A stretch of DNA of 64,000 nucleotides from Marinobacter sediminum (GTDB taxonomy: Bacteria > Pseudomonadota > Gammaproteobacteria > Pseudomonadales > Oleiphilaceae): assembly GCF_023657445.1 (NCBI RefSeq), contig NZ_JAGTWY010000001.1, positions 1,612,001 through 1,676,000 on the forward strand, in the 5' to 3' direction. How positions within the stretch are numbered: the first letter of the stretch is position 1; every line of letters begins with the position of its first letter. The position numbers were made by a program, and so were the translations under genes. Positions 1 through 9,342 of the stretch are shown here, piece by piece. The notes beneath the pieces are model-generated. The model did not search any database and was not told the origin of the DNA. It worked only from the letters and a program-made list of their open reading frames with translations.

Positions 1-151
1 CAAGGTTCACCTGGAGCTGTTCTTCGATACCTCAGCGGAAAGCACCATACTGACAGCCGATCGTATCCGGGAAGAACTCGCCGACTATTCCTGGTTTGGC
101 AGCGCCCGTGTATGGGTGGCGGAGCCATACGTGCAAGAACCCGGTGCCTAA
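1..151 (+). CDS. C-terminal end of an unidentified protein (5' end outside window)
   Basis: Reading from base 2 gives 49 open codons ending in TAA at 149-151. The tail contains the stretch RIREELADYSWFGSARVW and ends EPYVQEPGA. I do not recognise the family. Codon use is normal for this genome and the frame is open from the left edge, so it is probably the end of a real gene. Its stop overlaps the stop of the convergent RimK-like gene by four bases, so there is no terminator space between them. Confidence 0.55.
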   Translation, partial: KVHLELFFDTSAESTILTADRIREELADYSWFGSARVWVAEPYVQEPGA

Positions 152-1647
152 CGGCGCCGGTTTTCTTCCATCCGAGACAGAAACTCCTGCATGATCAACG
201 TATAGAGCTCTCCCCCCAGAAAACGGTCCTCCACACCAGCATCGATACTCGGATTGTCGTTCACTTCGATGACGGCAACCCGGTTACCCGACTGTTTGAT
301 GTCCACACCGTATAAACCGTTGCCGATCAGTCGGGTGGAATTCAGTGCCGCCTGAATAACATTTCTGGGGACCTCATAGGTCGGCATAGTCTCGAAATCA
401 CCGCTCTCACTGGCCGATTCACCATGCTGGTAGATCTGCCAGTGGCCTTTCACCATCATGTATTTGCAGGCAAAGATAGCCCTGCCGCCAAGGACGCCGA
501 TACGCCAGTCATAATCGGTATAGAGGTACTCCTGGGCAAGCACCAGCGCAGACTGTTTAAACAGCTCCCTGAGGCCGGTACGGAGTGATTTTTCATCCTC
601 TGCCTTGGTCACTCCCCGAGAGAATGCACCATCAGGAATCTTGATGACCACGGGAAAGCCGAGCTCTTCGGTCACCTGCTCAACCGCGTGTTTTTGGTCC
701 TTGGAAAGAATCAGGGTCTTCGGTGTTGGTATCTTGTTGTTCTTCAGCAGGTCCGCCAGAAACACCTTGTTCGTACAACGAAGAATCGACACGGGGTCAT
801 CAATCACCACCATGCCCTCGGCCTCGGCCCTGCGGGCAAAACGATACGTGTGGTGATCAATAGCGGTGGTTTCCCGGATGAACAGTCCGTCGTATTCCGG
901 TAACCGCATATAATCCCGACGGGTGATCTGCTCAACGTTGATACCGAGCTTTCGCCCGGCCTTTTCAAATCGTTTGAGCGCAACCTGGTCGCTAGGAGGC
1001 ATCTCCTCCTCGGGGTTAACCAGAACGGCCAAATCAAAACGATAACGGCGACGGGTTCGGGGCTTACGCCAAACCATGCTGCTGAAGCGATCGAACGCAG
1101 CGGCGAAGATATCCTGCTCATGCTCATCCAGATCGGCGGGGGCCGCCGGCTTCATGGATTCGATCTGCCATTTCTTGCGGCGTTTGAACACGATTTCCAG
1201 AATCGGGCAGGGAAAACGCTCAAACAGAGCTCGCGCCACGGGTTTCAGATCCGGATTCTCCGCCTGACCGAAATAGCTCCGAATCCTGACTTCATGGGTG
1301 GCCTCACGCTCGTCGGTCGCGGGGTCAATTTCCGCACCTGAAGCCTCAAGCCAGTTAATGACGCTGTCATCCAGCTCTTCCAGCTCCAGAGAGAACAGGC
1401 CTTTTCGGCTCAGATCGTTAAGGGTCATTACCGAAGGCACCACGTGGTGGCCACGAGCTTCCGCCAGTAACGAACAGTAATAACCCCGGCTCAGATACTT
1501 CGCACTCTGACAGAGATTAATCACCCGGACCCGGCTTGAAGGGGACGCCGAGAATTGCAGGTACTGGTCAAAAGTCAGCACGTCTTCACTGGGGTAATAA
1601 GGAGCCCAGTCCTTGGCGCGGTCTACGACAATGAGCAAACGGGACAT
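148..1647 (-). CDS. RimK-like ATP-grasp ligase with N-terminal RLAN domain
   Basis: Protein of 499 residues. The N-terminal part begins MSRLLIVVDRAKDW and fits the RLAN (RimK-like ATP-grasp N-terminal) domain. The C-terminal 220 or so residues are an ATP-grasp fold, with nucleotide-binding strands such as FPVVIKIPDGAFSRGV and the metal-binding end VIEVNDNPSIDAG. Members of this superfamily ligate amino acids or amines to carboxyl groups, as RimK adds glutamates to ribosomal protein S6. The substrate here is unknown. I chose the ATG at 1647 because a GGGAGGA ribosome site lies about 9 bases upstream; an in-frame ATG at 1656 would sit directly on that site. The divergent neighbour is a GNAT/C39 fusion, so the two probably act in one modification pathway. 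Confidence 0.85.
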   Translation of the reverse strand: MSRLLIVVDRAKDWAPYYPSEDVLTFDQYLQFSASPSSRVRVINLCQSAKYLSRGYYCSLLAEARGHHVVPSVMTLNDLSRKGLFSLELEELDDSVINWLEASGAEIDPATDEREATHEVRIRSYFGQAENPDLKPVARALFERFPCPILEIVFKRRKKWQIESMKPAAPADLDEHEQDIFAAAFDRFSSMVWRKPRTRRRYRFDLAVLVNPEEEMPPSDQVALKRFEKAGRKLGINVEQITRRDYMRLPEYDGLFIRETTAIDHHTYRFARRAEAEGMVVIDDPVSILRCTNKVFLADLLKNNKIPTPKTLILSKDQKHAVEQVTEELGFPVVIKIPDGAFSRGVTKAEDEKSLRTGLRELFKQSALVLAQEYLYTDYDWRIGVLGGRAIFACKYMMVKGHWQIYQHGESASESGDFETMPTYEVPRNVIQAALNSTRLIGNGLYGVDIKQSGNRVAVIEVNDNPSIDAGVEDRFLGGELYTLIMQEFLSRMEENRRR

Positions 1648-1849
1648 ATAAGGCATTCCTCCCTGAAGGTTCAGCCTGAACCAATTAGTCGCAACAATAC
1701 GCCGGGGCCGGAAACTGCACAATCAATCGATAGTGCGTGCTTTTACGCATGCCAGATGCATTTGCCAACCCCCTCTGTTCTACCATAATAGCCCCACAAG
1801 GGAAGCGAGCCAGCTTGCCCGACCAGACTCTCTCCAAGGCTCCTCCGAC

Positions 1850-2968
1850 ATGCCCGAACTGCAGATCCGACATGCAATCAACGCCGATCTTGACGACATC
1901 GTCAGGCTGGAAAACCGGTGCTTTTCGGAAGACCGTATTTCCCGGCGGAGCTTCCGGCGCTTTCTGGAGATGCCCAGGGATCGTTTGATCGTAGCCATTC
2001 AGGACGGGGAATTGATCGGCTACTGCCTGGTGCTGATGAATGCGGCGACCCGCCTGGCGCGCATATATTCCATTGCCGTCTCCCATACCGCCCGAGGACG
2101 CGGCGCAGGTGAAAAGCTGGTGAGTGAAGCTGAACGGGAAGCCGTGGAGGCTGGCCGAATTGTGATGCGTCTGGAAGTGAGAGAGGACAACAGCCCGGCC
2201 ATAAACCTGTATAAGCGCCTCGGCTATCGTCAGTTCGGTACCTACCGCGACTATTACGAGGACCACGGCAATGCCCTGCGCTTTGAGCGTCGCATCCTGT
2301 TCTATGAACCCTCACGGGAATTCCCGGCAGTGCCCTATTACCCGCAAACCACCGAATTTTCATGTGGACCCGCTGCACTGATTATGGCGATGGCAGCGCT
2401 CGACGAGCAACAACCGATGACCACGCTGGAAGAACTGAAGCTCTGGCGGGAAGCGACAACCATTTTCATGCTGGCAGGCCATGGCGGTTGCGGCCCGCAC
2501 GGGCTTGCATTGGGGGCCTGGCATCGGGGATTTCATGCCAGTGCGTGGATCAGCAAAGAAGGTGCGCTGTTCAAGGATACGGTCAGGAATGAGGACAAGA
2601 AACGCGTACTTGAACTGGTTCACGAGGGTTTTCTGCACGACATCGGCCAGACCGGCATCGAACTGCACCATGACCCGCTCACGCTCGAAGGCATGGCAGA
2701 AGCCCTTCATCAGGGCAAAGTACCGGTTATCCTGATCAGTACCTGGCAACTCAATCGCAGCCGTGTGCCACACTGGGTGACCGTGTGCGCGATAGACGAC
2801 CAGTTCGTCTATCTGCACGACCCGGAAATCGATGCAGAGGCTGGGGACACGGTGGCGGACAAGCAGTACCTGCCCATTGACCGACGGATATTCGACAAGA
2901 TGTCCCGGTATGGCAGCCTTCAACCCCTGCAGGCTGCCGTCATTATCGGGCCTAAACGCAACGACTGA
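1850..2968 (+). CDS. GNAT acetyltransferase fused to C39-like peptidase
   Basis: Protein of 372 residues with two domains. Residues 1-150 are a GNAT N-acetyltransferase: the acetyl-CoA loop reads ARGRGAGEKL and is followed by LEVREDNSPAINLYKRLGY, the usual RimI-like end. From about residue 165 there is a papain-like C39 peptidase: TTEFSCGPAALIMAM carries the likely nucleophile Cys and PHWVTVCAIDD the catalytic His. Family logic is acetylation plus cleavage of a peptide or amide. It is divergent from the RimK-like ligase about 200 bases away. The start at 1850 is chosen because the GNAT domain begins right there; the ribosome site is weak. Its TGA stop abuts the uvrB stop in the palindrome TGATCA. 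Confidence 0.85.
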   Translation: MPELQIRHAINADLDDIVRLENRCFSEDRISRRSFRRFLEMPRDRLIVAIQDGELIGYCLVLMNAATRLARIYSIAVSHTARGRGAGEKLVSEAEREAVEAGRIVMRLEVREDNSPAINLYKRLGYRQFGTYRDYYEDHGNALRFERRILFYEPSREFPAVPYYPQTTEFSCGPAALIMAMAALDEQQPMTTLEELKLWREATTIFMLAGHGGCGPHGLALGAWHRGFHASAWISKEGALFKDTVRNEDKKRVLELVHEGFLHDIGQTGIELHHDPLTLEGMAEALHQGKVPVILISTWQLNRSRVPHWVTVCAIDDQFVYLHDPEIDAEAGDTVADKQYLPIDRRIFDKMSRYGSLQPLQAAVIIGPKRND

Positions 2969-5026
2969 TCAGGCGGTGCGCAGCGTCGCCTCCTTCAGTT
3001 CCGAAATCTCGTCCCGCAATCGTGCTGCAGTCTCGAAATCCAGATCCGAGGCCGCCTTGTACATTTTATCTTCAAGGCGGGTCACCTCTTTAAGCATTTC
3101 TTCGGGCGATCTATTGCCCGCCTTGGCACGATACTGTTCCGCTTCCTCCGCGGCCTTCTGGCCTGGACGTTCGGCTTTACGACGACCGCGACCGCCGCCA
3201 CCGGCACCCTCCATGATGTCGGCAATTTTCTTGTTCAGCCCCTGGGGCGTAATGCCATGCTCTTCGTTATGGGCAGCCTGCTTGGCCCGTCGGCGGCCGG
3301 TCTCATCGATGGCTCTCTGCATGGAGCCGGTTATACGATCCCCATACAGGATTGCCCTGCCGTTAACGTTCCGGGCAGCCCGGCCAATGGTCTGAATCAG
3401 CGACCGTTCGGACCTCAGGAACCCTTCCTTGTCTGCATCAAGAATCGCCACCAGTGATACTTCAGGCATGTCCAGACCTTCCCGCAACAGGTTGATTCCG
3501 ACCAGCACGTCGAACTCTCCCCGTCGGAGATCCCGGATTATTTCGACCCGCTCAACGGTATCAATGTCAGAGTGCAGGTAACGCACTTTAATGTCGTGCT
3601 CCATGAGGAAGTCAGTCAGGTCTTCCGCCATGCGTTTGGTGAGGGTGGTCACCAGAACCCGTTCCTTGATGGCAACCCGGGAATGAATTTCGGACAACAG
3701 GTCATCCACCTGGGTGGACGCAGGCCGGACCTCAATCTCCGGGTCCAGCAAGCCGGTGGGCCGGACCACCTGCTCGACCACCTGGCCGGCGTGCTCCGCC
3801 TCGTAATGAGACGGTGTGGCAGAGACAAAGATCATCTGGGGAGCGATACGTTCCCACTCCTCGAACCGCATGGGACGATTGTCCAGAGCAGACGGTAACC
3901 GGAAACCATACTCCACGAGAGTTTCCTTACGGGACCGGTCACCCTTGTACATGGCGCCGATCTGGGGAATGGTCACGTGGGACTCATCCACCACCAGCAG
4001 GGCATTGGGCGGCAGATAATCAAACAGCGTTGGCGGAGCCTCGCCGGGACGACGACCGGACAGGTAGCGGGAATAGTTTTCGATGCCATTGCAATAGCCC
4101 AGCTCCATCATCATTTCGATGTCGTATCGGGTGCGTTCCTCCAGACGCTGGGCTTCAACCAGACGGTTGTTGTCGCGAAGCTGCTGCAGGCGCTCATCCA
4201 GCTCCACCCGGATATGCTCCACCGCATCCAGCACCTTTTGGCGGGGTGTCACATAATGCGATTTCGGATAGATGGTAACCCGGGGCACCCGCCTCAGTAC
4301 CTCTCCGGTCAACGGATCGAAATAGCTCAGATTCTCCACTTCGTCATCGAACAGTTCGATTCGAATGGCTTCCTTTTCAGATTCCGCCGGGAACACATCA
4401 ATCACATCTCCGCGAACCCGATAATTGGCCCGGTGGAACTCAATGTCGTTGCGGGTGTACTGAAGCTCGGCCAGGCGCCGAAGAATAAAGCGCTGGTCTA
4501 TCTGATCGCCCCTGTCCAGGTGAAGCATCATCTTGAGGTAAGACTGAGGATCACCCAGACCGTAAATAGAGGACACCGTCGCCACGATGATGGCGTCCGA
4601 ACGTTCAAGTAATGCCTTGGTCGCCGAAAGGCGCATCTGCTCAATGTGCTCGTTAATGGAAGCGTCTTTCTCGATGAAGGTATCCGAAGAAGGCACGTAG
4701 GCTTCCGGCTGGTAGTAATCGTAGTAGGAGACAAAGTATTCAACAGCATTGTCCGGAAAGAACTCCCGAAACTCCCCGTACAACTGGGCAGCCAGGGTCT
4801 TGTTGTGGGCCATAACAATGGTCGGCCGCTGAATCTGCTCGATGACATTGGCAATCGTGAACGTCTTGCCCGAACCGGTTACCCCCAGCAGTGTCTGGTG
4901 CGCCAGGCCGGAGTGAATACCGTCCACCAACCCCTCAATTGCCTTGGGCTGATCGCCGGCCGGGTTATACGGTGAGTCGACCCTGAATACGGTATCTTTG
5001 GCAGCACTGGACTCTTTATTGGCCAT
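2969..5026 (-). CDS. uvrB: UvrABC excision nuclease subunit B
   Basis: Full-length UvrB of 685 residues. It verifies DNA damage after loading by UvrA and recruits UvrC in nucleotide excision repair. Visible signatures are Walker A GVTGSGKT at residues 48-55, the beta-hairpin region [13 protein letters not shown], the helicase motif DESHVTIPQ, motif [12 protein letters not shown], and a C-terminal UVR motif that binds UvrC ([20 protein letters not shown]). It starts with ATG at 5026, with GGAGG about 13 bases upstream. It is a single gene, convergent with the GNAT/C39 gene and divergent from the aminotransferase at 5230. I did not find a clear SOS box by eye in the 203-bp upstream gap. Confidence 0.97.
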   Translation of the reverse strand: MANKESSAAKDTVFRVDSPYNPAGDQPKAIEGLVDGIHSGLAHQTLLGVTGSGKTFTIANVIEQIQRPTIVMAHNKTLAAQLYGEFREFFPDNAVEYFVSYYDYYQPEAYVPSSDTFIEKDASINEHIEQMRLSATKALLERSDAIIVATVSSIYGLGDPQSYLKMMLHLDRGDQIDQRFILRRLAELQYTRNDIEFHRANYRVRGDVIDVFPAESEKEAIRIELFDDEVENLSYFDPLTGEVLRRVPRVTIYPKSHYVTPRQKVLDAVEHIRVELDERLQQLRDNNRLVEAQRLEERTRYDIEMMMELGYCNGIENYSRYLSGRRPGEAPPTLFDYLPPNALLVVDESHVTIPQIGAMYKGDRSRKETLVEYGFRLPSALDNRPMRFEEWERIAPQMIFVSATPSHYEAEHAGQVVEQVVRPTGLLDPEIEVRPASTQVDDLLSEIHSRVAIKERVLVTTLTKRMAEDLTDFLMEHDIKVRYLHSDIDTVERVEIIRDLRRGEFDVLVGINLLREGLDMPEVSLVAILDADKEGFLRSERSLIQTIGRAARNVNGRAILYGDRITGSMQRAIDETGRRRAKQAAHNEEHGITPQGLNKKIADIMEGAGGGGRGRRKAERPGQKAAEEAEQYRAKAGNRSPEEMLKEVTRLEDKMYKAASDLDFETAARLRDEISELKEATLRTA

Positions 5027-5229
5027 AATTGGCGGATAACCTCCGGTTTATTGACAGTCAAAGCCACCGATCAGCTCATACCATCGAGAAATTTAGCGTT
5101 ATGCCGGCTTCATGATACCATCAGAGCGATTCACGACTGGGCGAAAATAAGCCAGCTTTTTTCTTTGGCACATATTCTGACACCCCGCCGGTCGCAGCCC
5201 TATCAGACGCAGCTTTAAGGAGCGCAAGT

Positions 5230-6414
5230 TTGGACCTTCAACTTTCCAGCCGAGTACAGGCTATCAAGCCCTCTCCCACTCTCGCAGTCACTAACAAGGC
5301 CGCGGAACTCCGCGCTGCCGGCCAGGACATCATTGGCCTTGGTGCTGGCGAGCCGGACTTCGATACCCCCGATCACATCAAGCAGGCAGCCATTGAGGCC
5401 ATCAACAATGGCCAGACCAAATACACCGCTGTGGATGGTACGCCGGCCCTGAAGAAAGCGATTATTGCGAAGTTCAAACGGGACAACGGCCTGGATTACG
5501 AAGCCAACCAGATTCTAGTAAGCAGTGGTGGCAAACAGAGCTTTTTCAACCTCGCACTTGCCACCCTGAACCCGGGTGACGAAGCGATTATCCCTGCCCC
5601 TTACTGGGTGTCCTACCCGGACATGGTCCTGGTGGCTGAAGGCAAACCGGTAATTATCGAAACCAGTGCTGACACCCGTTTCAAGATCACGCCGGAGCAG
5701 CTGGAAAACGCCATCACCGAGCGCACGCGCCTGTTCGTGATCAACAGCCCTTCCAACCCGAGTGGCATGGCCTACACCCTTGAAGAGCTGCAGGCGATTG
5801 GCGAGGTTCTGAAAAAACACCCGAACATCATGATCGCCACCGACGACATGTACGAGCCGATCCTCTGGACCGGCAAGCCGTTCTGTAACATCCTCAACGC
5901 CACACCGGAACTGTACGACCGCACCTTCGTACTGAATGGAGTATCCAAAGCCTACTCCATGACAGGCTGGCGTATCGGCTATGCCGCAGGCCCAACGAAA
6001 ATCATTGGCGCCATGAAGAAGATACAGTCCCAGAGCACCTCGAACCCGTCTTCTGTTTCACAGGCCGCCGCCCAGGCCGCTCTGGACAGTTCGCAGGACT
6101 GCGTGGGGGAAATGGTCAGTGCGTTCAAGGAACGTCACGACTGGTTGGTTGAGGCGCTGAACGCCCTGCCCGGCGTCGAATGTCTCAAAGGTGATGGGAC
6201 CTTCTACGTGTTCCCGAGTTTCCAGGGCGCAATTGACGCTGCCCAGGGCGTGAGCACGGACGTGGAGTTTGCTGAAAAGCTGCTCACGGAAGCTGGCGTG
6301 GCCCTGGTTCCGGGTTCCGCTTTTGGCTCACCTGGCCATATGAGACTCAGCTTCGCCACCAGTATGGATAACCTGAAAAAGGCGGTTGAGCGTCTGCAGA
6401 AAGCGCTTGGCTAA
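5230..6414 (+). CDS. PLP-dependent class I aminotransferase (aspartate aminotransferase type)
   Basis: Protein of 394 residues in the fold-type I aminotransferase family that includes aspartate aminotransferases of the Igamma subgroup. It moves the amino group of aspartate or a similar donor to 2-oxoglutarate using pyridoxal phosphate. Lys240 in GVSKAYSMTGWRIGY is the PLP Schiff-base lysine, NSPSNPSG (172-179) is the cofactor/carboxylate motif, and MRLSF near the C terminus carries the substrate-binding Arg. Translation appears to start at a TTG (5230) preceded by AAGGAG with 7 bases spacing; no in-frame ATG fits the conserved N terminus. The exact substrate is not settled, since related enzymes also act on prephenate or aromatic amino acids. 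tRNA-Asn follows directly. Confidence 0.9.
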   Translation: MDLQLSSRVQAIKPSPTLAVTNKAAELRAAGQDIIGLGAGEPDFDTPDHIKQAAIEAINNGQTKYTAVDGTPALKKAIIAKFKRDNGLDYEANQILVSSGGKQSFFNLALATLNPGDEAIIPAPYWVSYPDMVLVAEGKPVIIETSADTRFKITPEQLENAITERTRLFVINSPSNPSGMAYTLEELQAIGEVLKKHPNIMIATDDMYEPILWTGKPFCNILNATPELYDRTFVLNGVSKAYSMTGWRIGYAAGPTKIIGAMKKIQSQSTSNPSSVSQAAAQAALDSSQDCVGEMVSAFKERHDWLVEALNALPGVECLKGDGTFYVFPSFQGAIDAAQGVSTDVEFAEKLLTEAGVALVPGSAFGSPGHMRLSFATSMDNLKKAVERLQKALG

Positions 6415-6431
6415 AAACTTTTAGCGAGGGG

Positions 6432-6460
6432 TTGACGGAGCGCTATAGCCAACTTAATAT
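6432..6460 (+). promoter_or_regulatory. Sigma-70 promoter for tRNA-Asn
   Basis: TTGACG (-35, 6432-6437) and TAATAT (-10, 6455-6460) are separated by exactly 17 bases. The sequence after the -10 is GC-rich (ACGCGCC), the kind of discriminator seen at stringently controlled stable-RNA promoters. It lies 25 bases upstream of the tRNA and just after the aminotransferase stop. Confidence 0.8.
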
Positions 6461-6484
6461 ACGCGCCTCGTCACAAGACGACGT

Positions 6485-6560
6485 TCCCCGATAGCTCAGT
6501 TGGTAGAGCAACGGACTGTTAATCCGTTTGTCGCTGGTTCGAGCCCAGCTCGGGGAGCCA
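6485..6560 (+). tRNA. tRNA-Asn (anticodon GTT)
   Basis: The 76-base gene folds as a standard cloverleaf. The acceptor stem pairs TCCCCGA with TCGGGGA, with discriminator G and an encoded CCA at 6558-6560. The D arm is GCTCAGTTGGTAGAGC. The anticodon stem ACGGA/TCCGT encloses loop CTGTTAA with GTT at 6518-6520. The T arm carries GGTTCGAGCC. I saw no second copy of its 3' end in the window that would mark an integrated element. Confidence 0.98.
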
Positions 6561-6566
6561 CTATTC

Positions 6567-6606
6567 AAAAAGGCCGCTGATTCACTGAATCAGCGGCCTT
6601 TTTATT
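6567..6606 (+). terminator. Rho-independent terminator after tRNA-Asn
   Basis: AAGGCCGCTGATTC pairs with GAATCAGCGGCCTT around the 2-base loop AC, followed by a T run (TTTTTATTTT) and preceded by A residues. It ends the tRNA transcript. The A run on the other side means it could also stop pyrF transcription from the opposite strand. Confidence 0.92.
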
Positions 6607-6634
6607 TTCCTGCCTGGCAATAGATATGAGCGAC

Positions 6635-7351
6635 TCAGAGAGCCGCCAATTCCTCATGAATTTCGTCCAGAGCGGCCAATGGGTCCAGAGCCTGAGTAAT
6701 CGGCCGACCAATCACCAGGTAATCACTACCCGCCCTGATCGCATCCGTGGGTGTCATAATACGCTGCTGGTCACCCCGGTCTGCGCTTAATGGCCGAATC
6801 CCCGGGGTGATCAGCTTAAAGCCGGCTCCCTGTTCTGCTTTCAGCTTTGGTGCTTCCTGTGCCGAACAAACCACTCCATCAAGACCACAATTCCTGGTCA
6901 GTGTCGCAAGGCGAGACACCTGTGCCTCGGGAGACGCCTGAATACCAATAGCTTCCAGATCCCGGGCGCTCATGCTGGTGAGAACGGTGACGGCAATCAA
7001 TAGCGGCTTATCAGCGCCAAACGATTCCAGACGCTCACGACAGGCCGTCATCATTTTTTCGCCGCCCGAGGCATGCACATTGACCATCCAAACACCAAGA
7101 TCGGCAGCGGCGGCAACCGCAGCGGAGGTAGTATTGGGGATATCGTGGAATTTCAGATCCAGAAAAACATCGAAGCCGAGACTCTGAAGCCCCTGAACCA
7201 GTTGGGGGCCCGAACGGGTGAACAACTCTTTACCTACTTTCAGACGGCATTTGGCGGGGTCCAGTTTGTCCACCAGCTTCAGTGCCGGGTTCTCAGACGG
7301 GAAGTCCAGGGCGACAATAATCTTGGGGTCGTTAACGGTTTGCACGTTCAT
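6635..7351 (-). CDS. pyrF: Orotidine 5'-phosphate decarboxylase
   Basis: Protein of 238 residues that decarboxylates OMP to UMP, the last step of pyrimidine synthesis. The catalytic Lys-Asp set is in [11 protein letters not shown], and the phosphate-binding end reads TPGIRP and VIGRPIT. The ATG at 7351 ([17 protein letters not shown]) is chosen over longer options because the enzyme fold begins there and AGGA precedes it. It lies 25 bases downstream of lapB on the same strand, the same lapB-pyrF arrangement as in E. coli and Pseudomonas, so it is probably the last gene of that operon. Confidence 0.96.
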   Translation of the reverse strand: MNVQTVNDPKIIVALDFPSENPALKLVDKLDPAKCRLKVGKELFTRSGPQLVQGLQSLGFDVFLDLKFHDIPNTTSAAVAAAADLGVWMVNVHASGGEKMMTACRERLESFGADKPLLIAVTVLTSMSARDLEAIGIQASPEAQVSRLATLTRNCGLDGVVCSAQEAPKLKAEQGAGFKLITPGIRPLSADRGDQQRIMTPTDAIRAGSDYLVIGRPITQALDPLAALDEIHEELAAL

Positions 7352-7376
7352 TGTCCTGCGGAATGTCAGAAAAGGA

Positions 7377-8546
7377 TTATTCGGCTTCAACACCCTGAAT
7401 CGGGCGGACGGTTTCCCACTGTTTGCAGCTTGGGCACAGCCAGTGGAGCTGCTGGCCGGAGAAACCGCAGTTAACACAGCGGTACACCGGGCGGTTTACA
7501 AGGATCAGGTGGCCAATACGACTGACCAGCCTGCCCTCGTCCGTGGTCATACCTTTTTCATAGCCAGCAATTTCGACCAGTCTGAGCAAGCCGCGAACAC
7601 TCGGGCGAATTTCCAGTTCCTGGCGAAGCAGGTCAATCGCGGCTGGCCTACCCGAGGACCTCTCCACGGACTCAACCAAAGCCAGGAGCAGACTGGTACT
7701 TGGATAGCTCTCATAGAGCTTTCGCAGCTTTTTGCCCAGACGGCCTACATTGCCATGCTCATGCTCCAGCTTCATCAGGCGGTCGACCGCTTCAGGCCCA
7801 AACTCCGGGTTCTGATCAAACACCTTGAGACTCTGGTTGCTAGCCTCGCGAAAACTTCCCTGGCGAATGAGCAACCTCATAAGAATGAGTGTGGCCCGCA
7901 CGCACGAACGATCGTAGTCCAAAGCCTCTTTCGAAAGTTTCTGGGCGCCCCACCGATCATCCTGCTTAAGCGCTTCTTCGGCCTGCTCGCAGGTAATGTA
8001 AGCAAGGACTTTGAACATAGCAGGATCGGCATCGCCTTTGGTGAGCGTGCGGGCAACGTCGGCGGCGTTACTCCACTCTTTTTCCTGCTGGTATAGCTCA
8101 ATGAGTTGTTGCGCGGATTTGCGCCCGTACTCACGATCCCCCATTAACTGTTGCAGCAAAGCCTCGGCGCGATCCAGCAGGCCCGCGTTCAGGTAGTCTT
8201 TTGCCAGTTCGAGGGTAACCTTCGGAGAAAATCGTGGTGGCAGCTCAGGTCGCGCCAGAAGGTTTTGGTGAATAAGAATCGCCCGATCCGTCTCGCCCTT
8301 GAGGCGAAAATGATTGCCTATCGAAAGGTGCAGGCTGACCGTATCTTTATTTACAGCCAGTGACTGGACGAAATTCTCTACCGCCTGATCAGAATAGTTG
8401 GTAAAAAGAAACTGAAGTCGATCACGCACAGAGTCTTCATCGGCGATGGTCGTTCCGGATCCACGGCCACTACTGCCTAGCCTGCCTGCCACCCAGCCCG
8501 CCGCAACCGCCACGGTGAGCAGCAGCCACTGAAGCACTATATCCAT
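7377..8546 (-). CDS. lapB: Lipopolysaccharide assembly protein B (YciM)
   Basis: Protein of 389 residues. It has one N-terminal membrane anchor ([19 protein letters not shown]), then a series of TPR helices facing the cytoplasm, and a C-terminal rubredoxin-like metal site with two Cys pairs (CVNCG and CPSC). LapB/YciM works with FtsH to tune LpxC and hence LPS synthesis. Its ATG overlaps the lapA stop by one base (TAATG), so the two are translationally coupled. The rubredoxin module is intact, which supports a working protein. Confidence 0.95.
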   Translation of the reverse strand: MDIVLQWLLLTVAVAAGWVAGRLGSSGRGSGTTIADEDSVRDRLQFLFTNYSDQAVENFVQSLAVNKDTVSLHLSIGNHFRLKGETDRAILIHQNLLARPELPPRFSPKVTLELAKDYLNAGLLDRAEALLQQLMGDREYGRKSAQQLIELYQQEKEWSNAADVARTLTKGDADPAMFKVLAYITCEQAEEALKQDDRWGAQKLSKEALDYDRSCVRATLILMRLLIRQGSFREASNQSLKVFDQNPEFGPEAVDRLMKLEHEHGNVGRLGKKLRKLYESYPSTSLLLALVESVERSSGRPAAIDLLRQELEIRPSVRGLLRLVEIAGYEKGMTTDEGRLVSRIGHLILVNRPVYRCVNCGFSGQQLHWLCPSCKQWETVRPIQGVEAE

Positions 8547-8848
8547 TAAAGAGTCCGGTCGTTCTCGGCCCTGGATTTCTCCAATGCCTGTTCGGCACGA
8601 TCGAGTCGTTTCTTAAGGGTTCGCCGGGAAACCGACGTACGAAAGGTCGCCAGCATGGTCATCAACACACCCACAAGTGCGCCGACAACAAAAGACATAA
8701 TAATCCAGATAGCAATCCCATGGGGCTGGGTCTCAAACAGCAAAAAGTTGAGAGAAACCGTCATCTGATTATTGAGAGAAAAGACAAGAGCCAGCAGGAC
8801 AAGGACCAGCACCAACAGAATAATAAGAATCTTCTGCAATCCTGCCAT
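8546..8848 (-). CDS. lapA: Lipopolysaccharide assembly protein A (YciS)
   Basis: Small inner-membrane protein of 100 residues. There are two hydrophobic segments, about residues 4-24 (LIILLVLVLVLLALVFSL) and 45-68, followed by a charged coiled-coil-like tail (LKKRLDRAEQALEKSRAEN). This is the DUF1049/LapA layout. It partners LapB in LPS assembly control. It sits 65 bases downstream of ihfB and overlaps lapB by one base. Confidence 0.92.
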   Translation of the reverse strand: MAGLQKILIILLVLVLVLLALVFSLNNQMTVSLNFLLFETQPHGIAIWIIMSFVVGALVGVLMTMLATFRTSVSRRTLKKRLDRAEQALEKSRAENDRTL

Positions 8849-8913
8849 AGCGATAGCACTCCAGATTGGGCCCTTGGTTAAGCCCGGTTTTTTACGGGTT
8901 CACTGATCAGGCC

Positions 8914-9210
8914 TTAAAAGCCCTTCTTCAAGCTGTCGTTAACCTGTTCCCGCAGCTCTTTGCCCGGCTTGAAATGCGGCACATACTTCGCGGGTAACTG
9001 GACAGCTTCACCGGTCTTGGGATTTCGCCCGGTTCGAGCAGCCCGGTGATGAAGGGAGAAACTACCGAACCCCCGGATCTCAATTCTCTGACCATCGGCA
9101 AGCGATTGAGACATGTGCTCGATAACGGTTTTCACTGCCAATTCTACATCTTTAACGGAGAGCTGCGTCTGTTTTGAAGCAATCAGCTCGACCAGTTCGG
9201 ACTTCGTCAT
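8914..9210 (-). CDS. ihfB: Integration host factor subunit beta
   Basis: Protein of 98 residues of the HU/IHF family. With IHF-alpha it bends DNA sharply at specific sites, affecting transcription, recombination and replication. The start [11 protein letters not shown], the core [14 protein letters not shown] and the DNA-intercalating arm [10 protein letters not shown] are typical of the beta subunit. The ATG at 9210 is preceded by AGAGGG. A strong terminator between rpsA and this gene (9295-9326) implies that ihfB has its own promoter in the 85 bases that remain. Confidence 0.96.
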   Translation of the reverse strand: MTKSELVELIASKQTQLSVKDVELAVKTVIEHMSQSLADGQRIEIRGFGSFSLHHRAARTGRNPKTGEAVQLPAKYVPHFKPGKELREQVNDSLKKGF

Positions 9211-9294
9211 GAGGCGTTTCCCTCTATCATTATTATTCGGCCGTCGGTTACCGGATTCCCATGACACTAGTTTAGCCAAACCAGAAAAAAACAC

Positions 9295-9326
9295 AAAAAA
9301 AACGGGCTCTTAGAGCCCGTTTTTTC
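9295..9326 (-). terminator. Rho-independent terminator after rpsA
   Basis: AACGGGCTC (9301-9309) pairs with GAGCCCGTT (9313-9321) around TTA. On the minus strand it is followed by a run of T (the A run at 9295-9300), placing it 16 bases after the rpsA stop. Runs on both sides make it look bidirectional, but only rpsA reads into it. Confidence 0.92.
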
Positions 9327-9342
9327 TTACCAACCGGAAATA

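Noticed and set aside
6485..6560. tRNA-Asn as an integration site for a genomic island
   Set aside because: No copy of the tRNA 3' end, integrase or phage gene found in the window; the genes on both sides are core.
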